Shown one piece after another: positions 41,826-50,700 of a stretch of 64,000 bases of DNA. The stretch covers positions 62,001-126,000 of the forward strand of contig JBGVKZ010000051.1 of assembly GCA_045124055.1 (NCBI GenBank), given 5' to 3'. Below the pieces are notes generated by a model. It made no database searches, was not told the origin of the DNA, and saw nothing but the letters and a program-made list of their open reading frames with translations. The stretch's first letter is position 1. Each line of letters starts with the position of its first letter. The DNA comes from CALZKI01 sp045124055. Lineage in GTDB: Bacteria > Bacillota > Clostridia > Lachnospirales > Lachnospiraceae. Made by a program: the position numbers and the translations under genes.

Positions 41826-42440
41826 ATGGATAATTTTACAAATCCAGAAAACAATACACAAAATAATGCTCAGAGCACAGGTGGTACATATTCATATGAT
41901 TATATGAATAATAACACAACTCAGAGCACAACAACTGCATATGGAACAGCAAGTACAGATAATTCTGCAACTCAGAATACAAGCTATACACAGGATACAA
42001 CCTCATATGCACAGAACAATACATATGCACAGAATAACACGTATACACAGCCAAATACTTATACAGGTGCAACTGCTGCTTGGCAACAACAACATCAGCA
42101 ACAGCAGTACAACAATGCATATGCTGGTATGTATAATACAACACCACAAAAGAGCAATGAAAAAATTGCCTTTGCAATTATTTCATTAATCTTAGGTATT
42201 TTAAGTATCCTTTGTTGTTGTTGGGTTGGTGCATTTAGCTTAATTCTTGCAATTCCAGGTTTAATCCTTGGTATCATTGCTTTGAAAAAAGGTTATGCAG
42301 GAAAAGGAATGGCTATTGCAGGTACAATTTGCTCAGGCGTTGGTATTCTATTAAGCATCGTCTTCATTATTCTTGTAATTGTTGGTGTAAGTATGGGTGA
42401 TTACACAGAATTGTATGATAGCTACTACTATTATTATTAA
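41826..42440 (+). CDS. DUF4190 membrane protein with a disordered N/T/Q-rich N-terminus
   Basis: The 204-residue protein has a low-complexity N-terminal half (1-110) rich in Asn, Thr, Gln and Tyr with short repeats of the form YAQNNTYAQNN, and a hydrophobic C-terminal half (about 116-190) with the DUF4190 pattern of a CCCW turn and GIIALKKGYAGKGMAIAG. It ends with YDSYYYYY. The family is of unknown function, often with tails of low complexity. The next gene starts two bases after its stop. GAGGTAGTG acts as SD. Confidence 0.85.
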   Translation: MDNFTNPENNTQNNAQSTGGTYSYDYMNNNTTQSTTTAYGTASTDNSATQNTSYTQDTTSYAQNNTYAQNNTYTQPNTYTGATAAWQQQHQQQQYNNAYAGMYNTTPQKSNEKIAFAIISLILGILSILCCCWVGAFSLILAIPGLILGIIALKKGYAGKGMAIAGTICSGVGILLSIVFIILVIVGVSMGDYTELYDSYYYYY

Positions 42441-42442
42441 AA

Positions 42443-42838
42443 ATGGATAATGATGCATTTTTTTATAAAATCGGAAAAATAGTACTGGTTATACTACTGA
42501 TAGGTATCATTGGACTTTTCCTTATTGGTGTGAATACCATATTTGAACTTGTTCCAGAGTGCTCCTTTTATAAAACCACAGGGCTTTATTGTCCGGGTTG
42601 CGGCGGAACAAGAGCAGTAGTAACTCTTTTGAAAGGGAATTGGATTCGAAGTTTCTTGTTGCATCCTTTTGTGCCATATTTTGTGGTAGTTTATACCATA
42701 TTTATGATATATGAATTTTGCAAAAAACACTTTGAAATTTTCAAGAGAAAGTTTCCGATTGAAATGTTTTTGTATATTGGAGTTGGTGTTTTATTACTTC
42801 AATGGATTGTGAAAGTCATTTTGCAGCTTACATTATAG
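42443..42838 (+). CDS. DUF2752 membrane protein
   Basis: The 131-residue protein has three hydrophobic segments and the DUF2752 motif GLYCPGCGGTRAVVTLLKG (about 46-64). The function is not known. It starts two bases after the DUF4190 stop without a visible SD, so translation probably depends on coupling. DUF2752 and DUF4190 genes are often neighbours in Clostridia. A perfect terminator follows. Confidence 0.88.
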   Translation: MDNDAFFYKIGKIVLVILLIGIIGLFLIGVNTIFELVPECSFYKTTGLYCPGCGGTRAVVTLLKGNWIRSFLLHPFVPYFVVVYTIFMIYEFCKKHFEIFKRKFPIEMFLYIGVGVLLLQWIVKVILQLTL

Positions 42839-42844
42839 AAAACT

Positions 42845-42879
42845 AAGGGCGTATGGAATTTTCCATACGCCCTATTTTT
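42845..42879. terminator. Terminator after DUF2752, shared with the convergent lipoprotein gene
   Basis: AAGGGCGTATGGAA and TTCCATACGCCCT form a perfect stem with a two-base loop, followed by ATTTTTG. Confidence 0.9.
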
Positions 42880-42891
42880 GAAAGGATGAAA

Positions 42892-43374
42892 TTATTCTAA
42901 AGATTCTTCTTCTGTAATAACAATATCTTCTCCGTCAGGAATTTCTCCGTGTAAAATATCAATGATGTAATGAAGTCGCTTATTAGCTCTTGAATAATAC
43001 TTATCAGCAGTAGAAGCAGTATATTCATTATAAGAATCGGCACTATATGCATTGTGATAATTTTCTACGGCAAGAGACATATTTTCACTGGCTTCATCAG
43101 CCAATTTTTCAATATTACTGAATTCTTCCGGTACTTCAATTTCTGCCATAGTAAGAAACAAACTATCTAAATCGTCCAAACAGGTAAATAATTCCTCTAA
43201 AGCAGTTTCACTTTCCGGGTCAATGGCATTCATTGCATTATGAACTGCTTCGACCTCCGAAAAGAAAGATTCCATCTGTTCTTTATATTGTGTTAATTCT
43301 TTATCTTCACCGCAACCTGTCACCACAGTAGCAAGACAGGTTGCAAGCAGTAAGGATAATAATTTCTTTTTCAA
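42892..43374 (-). CDS. Small lipoprotein, helical
   Basis: The 160-residue protein has a signal peptide with lipobox VTGC (Cys21) and a predominantly helical, strongly acidic mature part that could form a helical bundle (25-140). I do not recognise a family. It is a single-gene minus-strand unit with its own AGGAGG SD, convergent to DUF2752 and divergent from the second ilvB. It adds to the run of lipoproteins in this region. Confidence 0.8.
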   Translation of the reverse strand: MKKKLLSLLLATCLATVVTGCGEDKELTQYKEQMESFFSEVEAVHNAMNAIDPESETALEELFTCLDDLDSLFLTMAEIEVPEEFSNIEKLADEASENMSLAVENYHNAYSADSYNEYTASTADKYYSRANKRLHYIIDILHGEIPDGEDIVITEEESLE

Positions 43375-43456
43375 GCTTATGTCCTCCTAAAATCTTATCA
43401 ATATAAAAAATTTATCATATTTTTTGTTAATAAGCAAGGAACTTGTATAATTTGTA

Positions 43457-43486
43457 TTGCAATTTAGCACAGTGATGTGTTAAAAT
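43457..43486 (+). promoter_or_regulatory. Predicted promoter of the ilvB-ilvN-ilvH-ilvC operon
   Basis: TTGCAA (43457-43462), 18-base spacer and TAAAAT (43481-43486), 35 bases before the ATG. The leader is too short for a T-box or attenuator. Confidence 0.5.
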
Positions 43487-43520
43487 GAAAAAAGTTTTAT
43501 GGTAAAGGAGTTACGTTTGT

Positions 43521-45140
43521 ATGTTAGGTGCAGATGCGATTATAAAATGTCTTGAAGCTGAAGGCGTAGATACCGTGTATGGTTACCCAGGTGTAGCTAT
43601 CTGTCCTTTTTATAATAGTATATTAGATTCTAATATTCAGAGCATTTTAGTTCGTACAGAACAAAATGCAGCACATGCAGCCAGTGGATATGCTAGAATT
43701 TCTGGAAAACCTGGTGTTTGTGCGGTTACAAGTGGTCCAGGTGCTACTAATGTAATCACAGGTATTGCAACCGCTTTTGCGGACAGTATTCCACTTATCT
43801 GTATTACCGGACAGGTAAATAGTCAGCTACTTGGTAGTGATGTATTCCAAGAAGCTGATATTACAGGGGCTGTGGAATCTTTTGTAAAATATAGTTATTT
43901 AATCAAAGATGTAGATGAGATTCCAAGAGTATTTAAGGAAGCCTTTCACATAGCAAATACAGGAAGAAAAGGTCCTGTTTTAATTGATATTCCGGTGGAT
44001 ATTCAGAATGCTACAATTAAAGGATTTAAGTATCCGGAAGAAATCAATATGAGAACCTATAAGCCAACTGTAAAAGGTAACTTAGCACAGATTAAAAAGG
44101 TAATTAAGGAATTAGAAAAAGCGAAAAGACCAATTATTTGTGCAGGGGGTGGTGTCCTTTTAAGTGATGCCACAGAGGAATTTAGAGAATTTGTTCATAA
44201 GCATAATATTCCGGTTGTATCTACTATGATGGGTATCGGTGTTATGCCAACCAAAGATGATATGTATTTTGGTATGGTAGGTAATAATGGAAAGGCATAT
44301 GCTAATCGTGCTATGAACGACGCGGATTTAATGATTATGGTAGGTGCTAGAGCGGCAGATAGAGCCATCAGTCAGCCAGGTCTTGTGATGGAAAATAAGG
44401 TTCTTGTTCATATGGACGTTGACCCAGCAGAAATTGGTAAAAATTGCGGACCAACCATTCCGCTTGTTGGAGATGCAAAGCACATTTTCAGAGAAATGAT
44501 TGATACAGAGTTTGAATGCCAGAATCATAGCGAATGGCTTGAAACGCTGAAGAAATATAGACAGGATATGGCAAAAGTCAGAAAAGTGAATCCAGACTAC
44601 GTTGACCCGGCAGATTTTATCACAAGATTGTCTGAGAAGATGGATGATGATGCCGTTTATGTAGCAGATGTTGGACAGAACCAGATTTGGTCTTGCTCTT
44701 ACCACATTGTCAAAGACGGACACTTTTTAACTTCTGGTGGTATGGGAACAATGGGATATTCTATTCCAGCCGCTATGGGTGCAAAAAGAGCAGATATGTC
44801 AAAACAGATAATTGCTGTTTGTGGCGATGGCTCTTTCCAGATGTCTATGATGGAATTGGCGACAATGCAGCAGTACCAAATCCCTTTTAAAATCATTGTA
44901 TTAAAGAATAATTACTTAGGTATGGTTCGCGAGTATCAGCATTTTACATATAAAGAAAATTATTCTGTGGTTGATTTGTCAGGAAGTCCTGATTTGGAAA
45001 AACTTTCCGCAGCTTATAATATTCCGTTTATCCGAGTCCACAATATGACAGATGCAGATGAAAAAATTGATGCATTTTTGTCTTCAGACGGACCAGTTTT
45101 AATGGAATGTCTTGTAGACCCAATGGATATTGTAAGATAG
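43521..45140 (+). CDS. ilvB: Acetolactate synthase, large subunit (copy 2)
   Basis: The 539-residue protein has the AHAS layout: YGYPGVAICPFYN, catalytic Glu in TEQNAAHAASGYAR (near 50), LGSDVFQEADI, and the ThDP site GDGSFQMSMMELAT...NN (near 435). It differs clearly from copy 1 (561 residues) in the C-terminal cap and in FNPFYN-like first loop, and is shorter. Two small-subunit genes follow directly, then ilvC, so this is the regulated biosynthetic enzyme. It starts an operon with the promoter at 43457. Confidence 0.95.
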   Translation: MLGADAIIKCLEAEGVDTVYGYPGVAICPFYNSILDSNIQSILVRTEQNAAHAASGYARISGKPGVCAVTSGPGATNVITGIATAFADSIPLICITGQVNSQLLGSDVFQEADITGAVESFVKYSYLIKDVDEIPRVFKEAFHIANTGRKGPVLIDIPVDIQNATIKGFKYPEEINMRTYKPTVKGNLAQIKKVIKELEKAKRPIICAGGGVLLSDATEEFREFVHKHNIPVVSTMMGIGVMPTKDDMYFGMVGNNGKAYANRAMNDADLMIMVGARAADRAISQPGLVMENKVLVHMDVDPAEIGKNCGPTIPLVGDAKHIFREMIDTEFECQNHSEWLETLKKYRQDMAKVRKVNPDYVDPADFITRLSEKMDDDAVYVADVGQNQIWSCSYHIVKDGHFLTSGGMGTMGYSIPAAMGAKRADMSKQIIAVCGDGSFQMSMMELATMQQYQIPFKIIVLKNNYLGMVREYQHFTYKENYSVVDLSGSPDLEKLSAAYNIPFIRVHNMTDADEKIDAFLSSDGPVLMECLVDPMDIVR

Positions 45141-45150
45141 GAGAGGAAAA

Positions 45151-45639
45151 ATGAAAAGAATTTATTCTGTATTGGTAGAGAACCGTTCTGGTGTACTTAG
45201 CAAAGTATCTGGTTTGTTTGCCAGAAGATGTTTCAATATTGATAGTCTTGCAGTAGGAGAAACCGACGATGCGGAGGTATCCCGCATTACGATTGTCAGT
45301 AGTGGAGAAACCGGGACTTTAGAACAGATTGAAAAACAGTTAAATAAAAAGTTAGACGTTATTAAAGTAAAAACTTTCGCGGAAGAACAAAGTATTAGCA
45401 GAGAATTAATGCTTGTAAAAGTGAAGTATAATAAAAATAATCGCCGTGACATTATGGAAATTTGTGATATTATGAAAGCAGACATTGTGGATATGTCAAA
45501 ACACTTTATGATTATCCAGATTTGTGACTTGCCAGAGAAAACAAAACTCTTGATAAATATGCTTCAGTCTATTAGTATAGTAGAAGTAGCAAGAACAGGA
45601 ACTTTGGCACTTCCAAAATGTTCAGACAGTGAGACTTAA
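45151..45639 (+). CDS. ilvN: Acetolactate synthase small subunit 1 (ACT domain)
   Basis: The 162-residue protein has an N-terminal ACT domain (3-77: YSVLVENRSGVLSKVSGLF) and the AHAS small-subunit C-terminal domain (about 85-160: LMLVKVKYNKNNRRDIMEI). It should bind valine or other branched amino acids and control the large subunit. It follows ilvB by ten bases with GAGAGG SD. A second, related small subunit follows, so the operon has two. Confidence 0.93.
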   Translation: MKRIYSVLVENRSGVLSKVSGLFARRCFNIDSLAVGETDDAEVSRITIVSSGETGTLEQIEKQLNKKLDVIKVKTFAEEQSISRELMLVKVKYNKNNRRDIMEICDIMKADIVDMSKHFMIIQICDLPEKTKLLINMLQSISIVEVARTGTLALPKCSDSET

Positions 45640-45655
45640 TATTAGGAGATATATT

Positions 45656-46156
45656 ATGCAAAAAAGAGTATTTCAATTACTTGCAGATAATACATCTGGT
45701 GTCTTAAGTAGAATCGCAGGCTTGTTTTCGAGACGTGGTTATAACATTGAAAGTATTACTGCAGGTGCAACCGCTGACCCAAGATATTCCAGAGTGACGA
45801 TTGTAACAAATGGTGATGATGAAATTTTAGACCAGATTGAAAAACAGGTTGCCAAACTGGTAGATGTAAAAGATGTTAAGGTTTTAGAACCAGACAGCAG
45901 TGTTTACAGAGAACTTGTTTTAATCAAAGTTAGAGCAAATCACGAAAATCGTCGAAATATTATTGAAATTTCTAATCTTTTTAGAACAAGAATTATTGAC
46001 ACTTCGCCAGAAAGTCTTATTATTGAATTGACAGGCGAAACAGCTAAAATTGATGCTTTTATCACAATGCTTGGTGATTTTGAAATTTTGGAAATTGCCA
46101 GAACAGGTATTACAGGTCTTGGTAGAGGCATTGCAAATGTAACTTATTTAGATTAA
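45656..46156 (+). CDS. ilvH: Acetolactate synthase small subunit 2 (ACT domain)
   Basis: The frame extends to 45629 but that would overlap the previous gene; ATG 45656 has AGGAGA upstream, giving 166 residues. It is a full ACT plus C-terminal domain subunit (VFQLLADNTSGVLSRIAGLFSRRGYNIESI split, then ELVLIKVRANHENRRNIIEI). It is closer to the canonical IlvH pattern than subunit 1 and carries the ARTGITGLGRG ending. The two are tandem paralogues; either one may be the main regulator. Confidence 0.93.
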   Translation: MQKRVFQLLADNTSGVLSRIAGLFSRRGYNIESITAGATADPRYSRVTIVTNGDDEILDQIEKQVAKLVDVKDVKVLEPDSSVYRELVLIKVRANHENRRNIIEISNLFRTRIIDTSPESLIIELTGETAKIDAFITMLGDFEILEIARTGITGLGRGIANVTYLD

Positions 46157-46236
46157 TATGTATAATTAAGGACAAGCCTTAATCTAAGGATAACCCCTTA
46201 TTTTATAAAACAAAAGTATTTTTGGAGGAGAGAAAA

Positions 46237-47256
46237 ATGGCTAACATTTATTATCAGGAAGATTGCAACTTATCATTATTGGAAGGAAAGACCATTGCTG
46301 TTATCGGTTACGGTAGCCAGGGACATGCACATGCATTAAATGCAAAAGAATCTGGTTGTAACGTAATCATCGGTTTATACGAAGGTTCTAAATCATGGGA
46401 CAAAGCAGTAAAACAGGGTTTTGAAGTATACACAGCTGCTGAAGCAGCTAAAAAAGCTGATATCATTATGATTCTTATCAACGACGAACTTCAGGCTTCT
46501 ATGTATAAAAAAGACATCGAACCAAACCTTGAAGCAGGTAATATGTTGATGTTCGCTCACGGTTTCAACATTCATTTCGGACAGATTGTTCCACCAGCAA
46601 ACGTAGACGTTACTATGATTGCACCAAAAGGACCAGGACATACAGTAAGAAGTGAATACCAGGCAGGAAAAGGTGTTCCTTGTTTAGTAGCTGTTCATCA
46701 GGATGCAACAGGAAAAGCTTTAGACAAAGCTTTAGCTTATGCAGCAGCAATCGGTGGTGCAAGAGCAGGCGTTCTTGAAACAACATTCAGAACAGAAACA
46801 GAAACAGACCTTTTCGGTGAACAGGCTGTACTTTGCGGTGGTGTTTGTGCACTTATGCAGGCTGGTTTTGAAACATTAGTTGAAGCTGGTTATGACCCAA
46901 GAAATGCTTACTTTGAATGTATCCATGAAATGAAATTAATCGTTGACTTAATTTACCAGAGTGGTTTTGCTGGAATGAGATATTCTATTTCAAATACAGC
47001 AGAATATGGTGATTACATCACAGGACCTAAGATTATTACAGAAGATACAAAGAAAGCAATGAAACAGATTTTGAAAGACATTCAAGATGGTACATTTGCA
47101 AAAGACTTCTTATTAGATATGTCAGCTGCTGGCGGACAGGCTCACTTTAGAGCAATGAGAAAACTTGCTTCTGAACATCCATCAGAAGTAGTAGGCGAAG
47201 AAATTCGTAAACTTTATAGCTGGAACAACGAAGAAGATAAATTTATCAACAACTAA
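46237..47256 (+). CDS. ilvC: Ketol-acid reductoisomerase
   Basis: ATG 46237 follows TTGGAGGAG; the in-frame TTG before it is part of the SD. The 339-residue class I enzyme has the NADPH motif GYGSQGHAHALNAKESG (near 24-40), APKGPGHTVRSEYQ (near 130), and the metal site DLFGEQAVLCGG (near 189-200). It isomerises and reduces acetolactate and acetohydroxybutyrate. It follows the AHAS genes after an 80-base gap. Codon choice is that of a highly expressed gene. Confidence 0.97.
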   Translation: MANIYYQEDCNLSLLEGKTIAVIGYGSQGHAHALNAKESGCNVIIGLYEGSKSWDKAVKQGFEVYTAAEAAKKADIIMILINDELQASMYKKDIEPNLEAGNMLMFAHGFNIHFGQIVPPANVDVTMIAPKGPGHTVRSEYQAGKGVPCLVAVHQDATGKALDKALAYAAAIGGARAGVLETTFRTETETDLFGEQAVLCGGVCALMQAGFETLVEAGYDPRNAYFECIHEMKLIVDLIYQSGFAGMRYSISNTAEYGDYITGPKIITEDTKKAMKQILKDIQDGTFAKDFLLDMSAAGGQAHFRAMRKLASEHPSEVVGEEIRKLYSWNNEEDKFINN

Positions 47257-47296
47257 TTGGTCTTAGCATAATAAACAATATGTGTAGAAAAATGTA

Positions 47297-47349
47297 TCCT
47301 GATTGAAGCAGGATTATGGGCGTGGTTAGTTCCCAGCTATCCACGCCCA
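47297..47349 (+). other. Two-hairpin structure between ilvC and the LTA-synthase-like gene
   Basis: TCCTG-ATTGAAG-CAGGA (47297-47313) is followed by a 9-bp stem TGGGCGTGG / CCACGCCCA (47317-47325, 47341-47349) with a 15-base loop containing AGTTCCCAG. There is no T-run after it, so it is a poor terminator; it might be a stabilising 3' end or a 5' structure for the next gene. Confidence 0.4.
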
Positions 47350-47371
47350 AAGTATATTATAGGAGGATAGA

Positions 47372-49336
47372 ATGGCAAAAATTAAGCAGGCACTATTGAG
47401 TTGTCTAACGGATTTAAAAGAACATAAGATTCGGGTAGCTATTGCTATTGTAATTACAATCTTTATATATATAGTATCTTCAATTTTTTTATTTGATGGG
47501 ATAAATAAGAGATTTATACTCTATTCTTTTTTATGTTTAGGAATAGGAGTTTTTATTGCATTACCAAGGGTAAAAGCGTGGTATGTTAATGGCATAATGT
47601 TAATATTATATCTATGTATTGTGCCGAAAAAAATCTTTGAACGTATGGAATTGCCGACACATTCTATGGAGAGAATACAGCCGGGAGTTACATTAGCTAA
47701 TATATTTATTGTTTTGTTTATATTTGCGGTATGCCTGCTGATATTTCAACGTGTTCGTTTTGCCTTAGGAATCGGTAGTATCATTCTATTAGTGGGATTT
47801 TTGATAAATTATTTTGTAGTGGAATTTCGTGGTACATCGATTACACTAAATGATTTATTTGCAGTAAAAACAGCAATGCAGGTTGTTGGGGGATATCAAT
47901 TTTCGGTATCACCGGAAGCATGGTATAGCATTCTATACTTTTTGTTTTTTATTTTCTGGGGATTTTGGATTGATTTATCTGGTAAGGGACTCAAATATCA
48001 TCTAATAGTCAGCTTATCTGCAATTACAGGAATTTGTGCATTTTTATATTTCTGGAATGTATCAGACTATTTTGAACGATATGATTTACAGGGGCATTAT
48101 TGGAATATGTCTGATAATCAACAGTTAAATGGATTTTTACTTAGTTTTGGTATCAGTATACGTGAAGGTGGAATGGAAAAACCGGATGGATATTCTCAAA
48201 AAAGAGTAAATGAAATAGCAAAAGAGGCCAAAGCTAATTATGAAAATCCGGATAGCTCAAATGTGGAAAATCCGAATATAATTTTCATTATGAATGAAGC
48301 ATGGAGTGATTTAAGTGTTCTTGGAGAAATGGAAACATCAGAAGATTATATGCCTTTTGTTCATTCCTTAGATGAGAACACAATAAAAGGAAACCTCTAT
48401 GTGAATATTTTAGGTGGTTTGACAGCAAATACGGAATTTGAGGTTTTAACAGGCGATAGTTTGACCTTTTTATCACCAGGGGCAATTCCCTATCAATTAC
48501 AGGTGAATCATGACATCTATGCTTTACCAAGAATTTTGGCAGATTGTGGGTATCAAACAATGGCAATGCATCCGAGTACAAAGAATGCTTGGAATAGAGA
48601 AGCTGTTTATCAATATTTTGGATTTGATAAATTTGTTGATGTAAATGAGTTTCAGACGGAATACTTGTATGAGAGAACTTTTATTTCTGATGCTTGTAAT
48701 TATAACGAAATTATATGGCAGTATGAAAATAGGGATAAATCAAAACCCTGGTTTTTGTTTGATGTTACGATTCAGAACCACGGAGATTATTATGGCGGCA
48801 TAGATATGCCGATTACGATTGAATCCATAGGCGGCAATGAACCGGAAGGCTATTTGTATGATGCGGAAAGCTACATCAATTTAGTCAAAATTTCAGATGA
48901 TGCTTTTGCACAACTTATCGAATATTTTTCTAATGTTTCCGAGCCTACCATTATTTGTATGTTTGGTGATCATCAACCAAGCCTTGGAGAAACATTTTAT
49001 AATTCAATTTTTGCCAATAGTGGATTGAGTCAGGAAGAGAAAAATGCAAGCAAATATATTACTCCTTACGTGATTTGGAGTAATTACGATATGAGTGCCG
49101 AGGAGTATGGTGATATCAGTGCAAATTATTTAGGGGCAGTTGTATTAGAATGTGCAGGAATTGAACTACCGGCTTATTACAAAATGCTGATGAACTTGCA
49201 GAAAACATACCCGGTAATTAATAGTTCAACAATTAATGATATTTGGGAAGATACATTAATTCAAGATTATAAAATTATGCAATATCAACACCTGATAGAA
49301 AAGGATTACGATGAAGAAATCTTTTCAACGAAATGA
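47372..49336 (+). CDS. LTA synthase-like sulfatase-family membrane enzyme
   Basis: The 654-residue protein has five or so N-terminal membrane segments (about 20-220) and an extracellular sulfatase-fold domain (about 285-600). Visible motifs are IIFIMNEAWSDLSVLGE (metal site), GGLTANTEFEVLTG carrying the expected catalytic Thr, and FGDHQPSLGE (metal-binding Asp-His). LtaS-family enzymes polymerise glycerol phosphate on lipid anchors; others modify polysaccharides or transfer phosphoglycerol. The product cannot be fixed from sequence alone. AGGAGG SD. Confidence 0.88.
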   Translation: MAKIKQALLSCLTDLKEHKIRVAIAIVITIFIYIVSSIFLFDGINKRFILYSFLCLGIGVFIALPRVKAWYVNGIMLILYLCIVPKKIFERMELPTHSMERIQPGVTLANIFIVLFIFAVCLLIFQRVRFALGIGSIILLVGFLINYFVVEFRGTSITLNDLFAVKTAMQVVGGYQFSVSPEAWYSILYFLFFIFWGFWIDLSGKGLKYHLIVSLSAITGICAFLYFWNVSDYFERYDLQGHYWNMSDNQQLNGFLLSFGISIREGGMEKPDGYSQKRVNEIAKEAKANYENPDSSNVENPNIIFIMNEAWSDLSVLGEMETSEDYMPFVHSLDENTIKGNLYVNILGGLTANTEFEVLTGDSLTFLSPGAIPYQLQVNHDIYALPRILADCGYQTMAMHPSTKNAWNREAVYQYFGFDKFVDVNEFQTEYLYERTFISDACNYNEIIWQYENRDKSKPWFLFDVTIQNHGDYYGGIDMPITIESIGGNEPEGYLYDAESYINLVKISDDAFAQLIEYFSNVSEPTIICMFGDHQPSLGETFYNSIFANSGLSQEEKNASKYITPYVIWSNYDMSAEEYGDISANYLGAVVLECAGIELPAYYKMLMNLQKTYPVINSSTINDIWEDTLIQDYKIMQYQHLIEKDYDEEIFSTK

Positions 49337-49344
49337 AACAAGTA

Positions 49345-49373
49345 TTTCCAAACACATTCGGGTGTGATAAAAT
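49345..49373 (+). promoter_or_regulatory. Predicted promoter of leuCD
   Basis: TTTCCA (49345-49350), 17-base spacer, TAAAAT (49368-49373), 52 bases before the leuC ATG. Confidence 0.4.
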
Positions 49374-49425
49374 CAAAATAATTGATGAAAAAATAACAAA
49401 ATATGACATATAGGAGGGATTCGTT

Positions 49426-50688
49426 ATGGGAATGACCATGACTCAGAAGATTTTAGCTGCCCATGCGGGACTTGAAAAAGTAGAAGCAGGACAGTTAATT
49501 GAAGCAGATTTGGACTTAGTTTTAGGGAATGACATTACAAGTCCGGTTGCTATCAAAGAAATGGAAAAAATGAATGTAAACGGTGTTTTTCACAAGGATA
49601 AAATTGCCCTTGTACCTGACCATTTTGTTCCAAACAAAGATATTAAGTCAGCAGAACACTGTAAATGTGTAAGAGAATTTGCATATAAGAATAACATTAC
49701 TAACTACTTTGAAGTGGGTCAGATGGGTATTGAACATGCTCTTTTACCAGAAAAAGGTTTAACTGTGGCTGGTGATGTGATTATTGGAGCTGACTCGCAT
49801 ACTTGTACTTATGGTGCACTTGGTGCATTTTCAACCGGTGTAGGTAGTACCGATATGGCGGCCGGAATGGCCACAGGTAAAGCTTGGTTTAAAGTGCCAA
49901 GTGCCATCAAATTTAATCTAATAGGTTCACTTCCACAGTGGGTAAGCGGAAAAGATGTTATTTTACATATCATTGGTATGATTGGTGTGGATGGTGCACT
50001 TTATAAATCTATGGAATTTGTAGGTGAAGGTGTTAAAAATCTTTCTATGGACGATAGATTTACTATTGCAAATATGGCGATTGAAGCTGGTGGAAAAAAT
50101 GGTATTTTCCCAGTAGACGAGTTAGCAATCGAATATATGAAAGAACATTCTACAAAACCATATACTATTTATGAAGCAGATGAAGATGCAGTATATGACG
50201 AAGAATATACGATTGATTTAAGTACCCTTCGTCCAACCATTGCATTTCCACATTTGCCGGAAAATACAAAAACTATTGATGAAATCACAGAAGACATTCA
50301 AATTGACCAGGTAGTCATTGGTTCTTGTACAAACGGACGTCTTGATGACCTTAGAGTTGCCGCAAAAGTATTAGAAGGCAGAAAAGTAAAAGCAGGTATT
50401 CGTTGTATCATTATTCCTGCAACACAGGCTATCTATTTACAGGCTATGGAAGAAGGCCTTTTAAAAACCTTTATAGAAGCAGGGGCGGTGGTAAGTACAC
50501 CAACTTGTGGACCATGTCTTGGTGGTTATATGGGTATTTTAGCAGCCGGTGAGCGATGTGTTTCCACAACTAATAGAAACTTTGTAGGCAGAATGGGACA
50601 CGTAGATTCAGAAATTTACCTTGCTAGCCCAGCCGTTGCGGCAGCAAGTGCTGTTACAGGAAAGATTTCCTGTCCATGTCAGTTATAG
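49426..50688 (+). CDS. leuC: 3-isopropylmalate dehydratase large subunit
   Basis: The 420-residue protein is the short (archaeal/clostridial HacA-like) type of LeuC. The Fe-S cluster cysteines are in IGSCTNGR (near 301) and STPTCGPCLGG (near 358-368), with GADSHTCTYGALG near 122. It isomerises 2- and 3-isopropylmalate with LeuD. AGGAGGG SD. leuD follows after twelve bases. leuB lies 36 kb away. Confidence 0.96.
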   Translation: MGMTMTQKILAAHAGLEKVEAGQLIEADLDLVLGNDITSPVAIKEMEKMNVNGVFHKDKIALVPDHFVPNKDIKSAEHCKCVREFAYKNNITNYFEVGQMGIEHALLPEKGLTVAGDVIIGADSHTCTYGALGAFSTGVGSTDMAAGMATGKAWFKVPSAIKFNLIGSLPQWVSGKDVILHIIGMIGVDGALYKSMEFVGEGVKNLSMDDRFTIANMAIEAGGKNGIFPVDELAIEYMKEHSTKPYTIYEADEDAVYDEEYTIDLSTLRPTIAFPHLPENTKTIDEITEDIQIDQVVIGSCTNGRLDDLRVAAKVLEGRKVKAGIRCIIIPATQAIYLQAMEEGLLKTFIEAGAVVSTPTCGPCLGGYMGILAAGERCVSTTNRNFVGRMGHVDSEIYLASPAVAAASAVTGKISCPCQL

Positions 50689-50700
50689 GAGGAAAAGAGA

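Noticed and set aside
41990..42110. CRISPR-like array in the DUF4190 gene
   Set aside because: The repeats are codon-level low complexity in a coding frame, not spaced repeats.
41836..42177. Minus-strand frame opposite DUF4190
   Set aside because: It mirrors a low-complexity repeat and has no SD; it is a shadow of the plus-strand gene.
43484..43510. Six-codon leader peptide before the second ilvB
   Set aside because: Its ATG lies upstream of the predicted transcription start and it has no branched-residue run.
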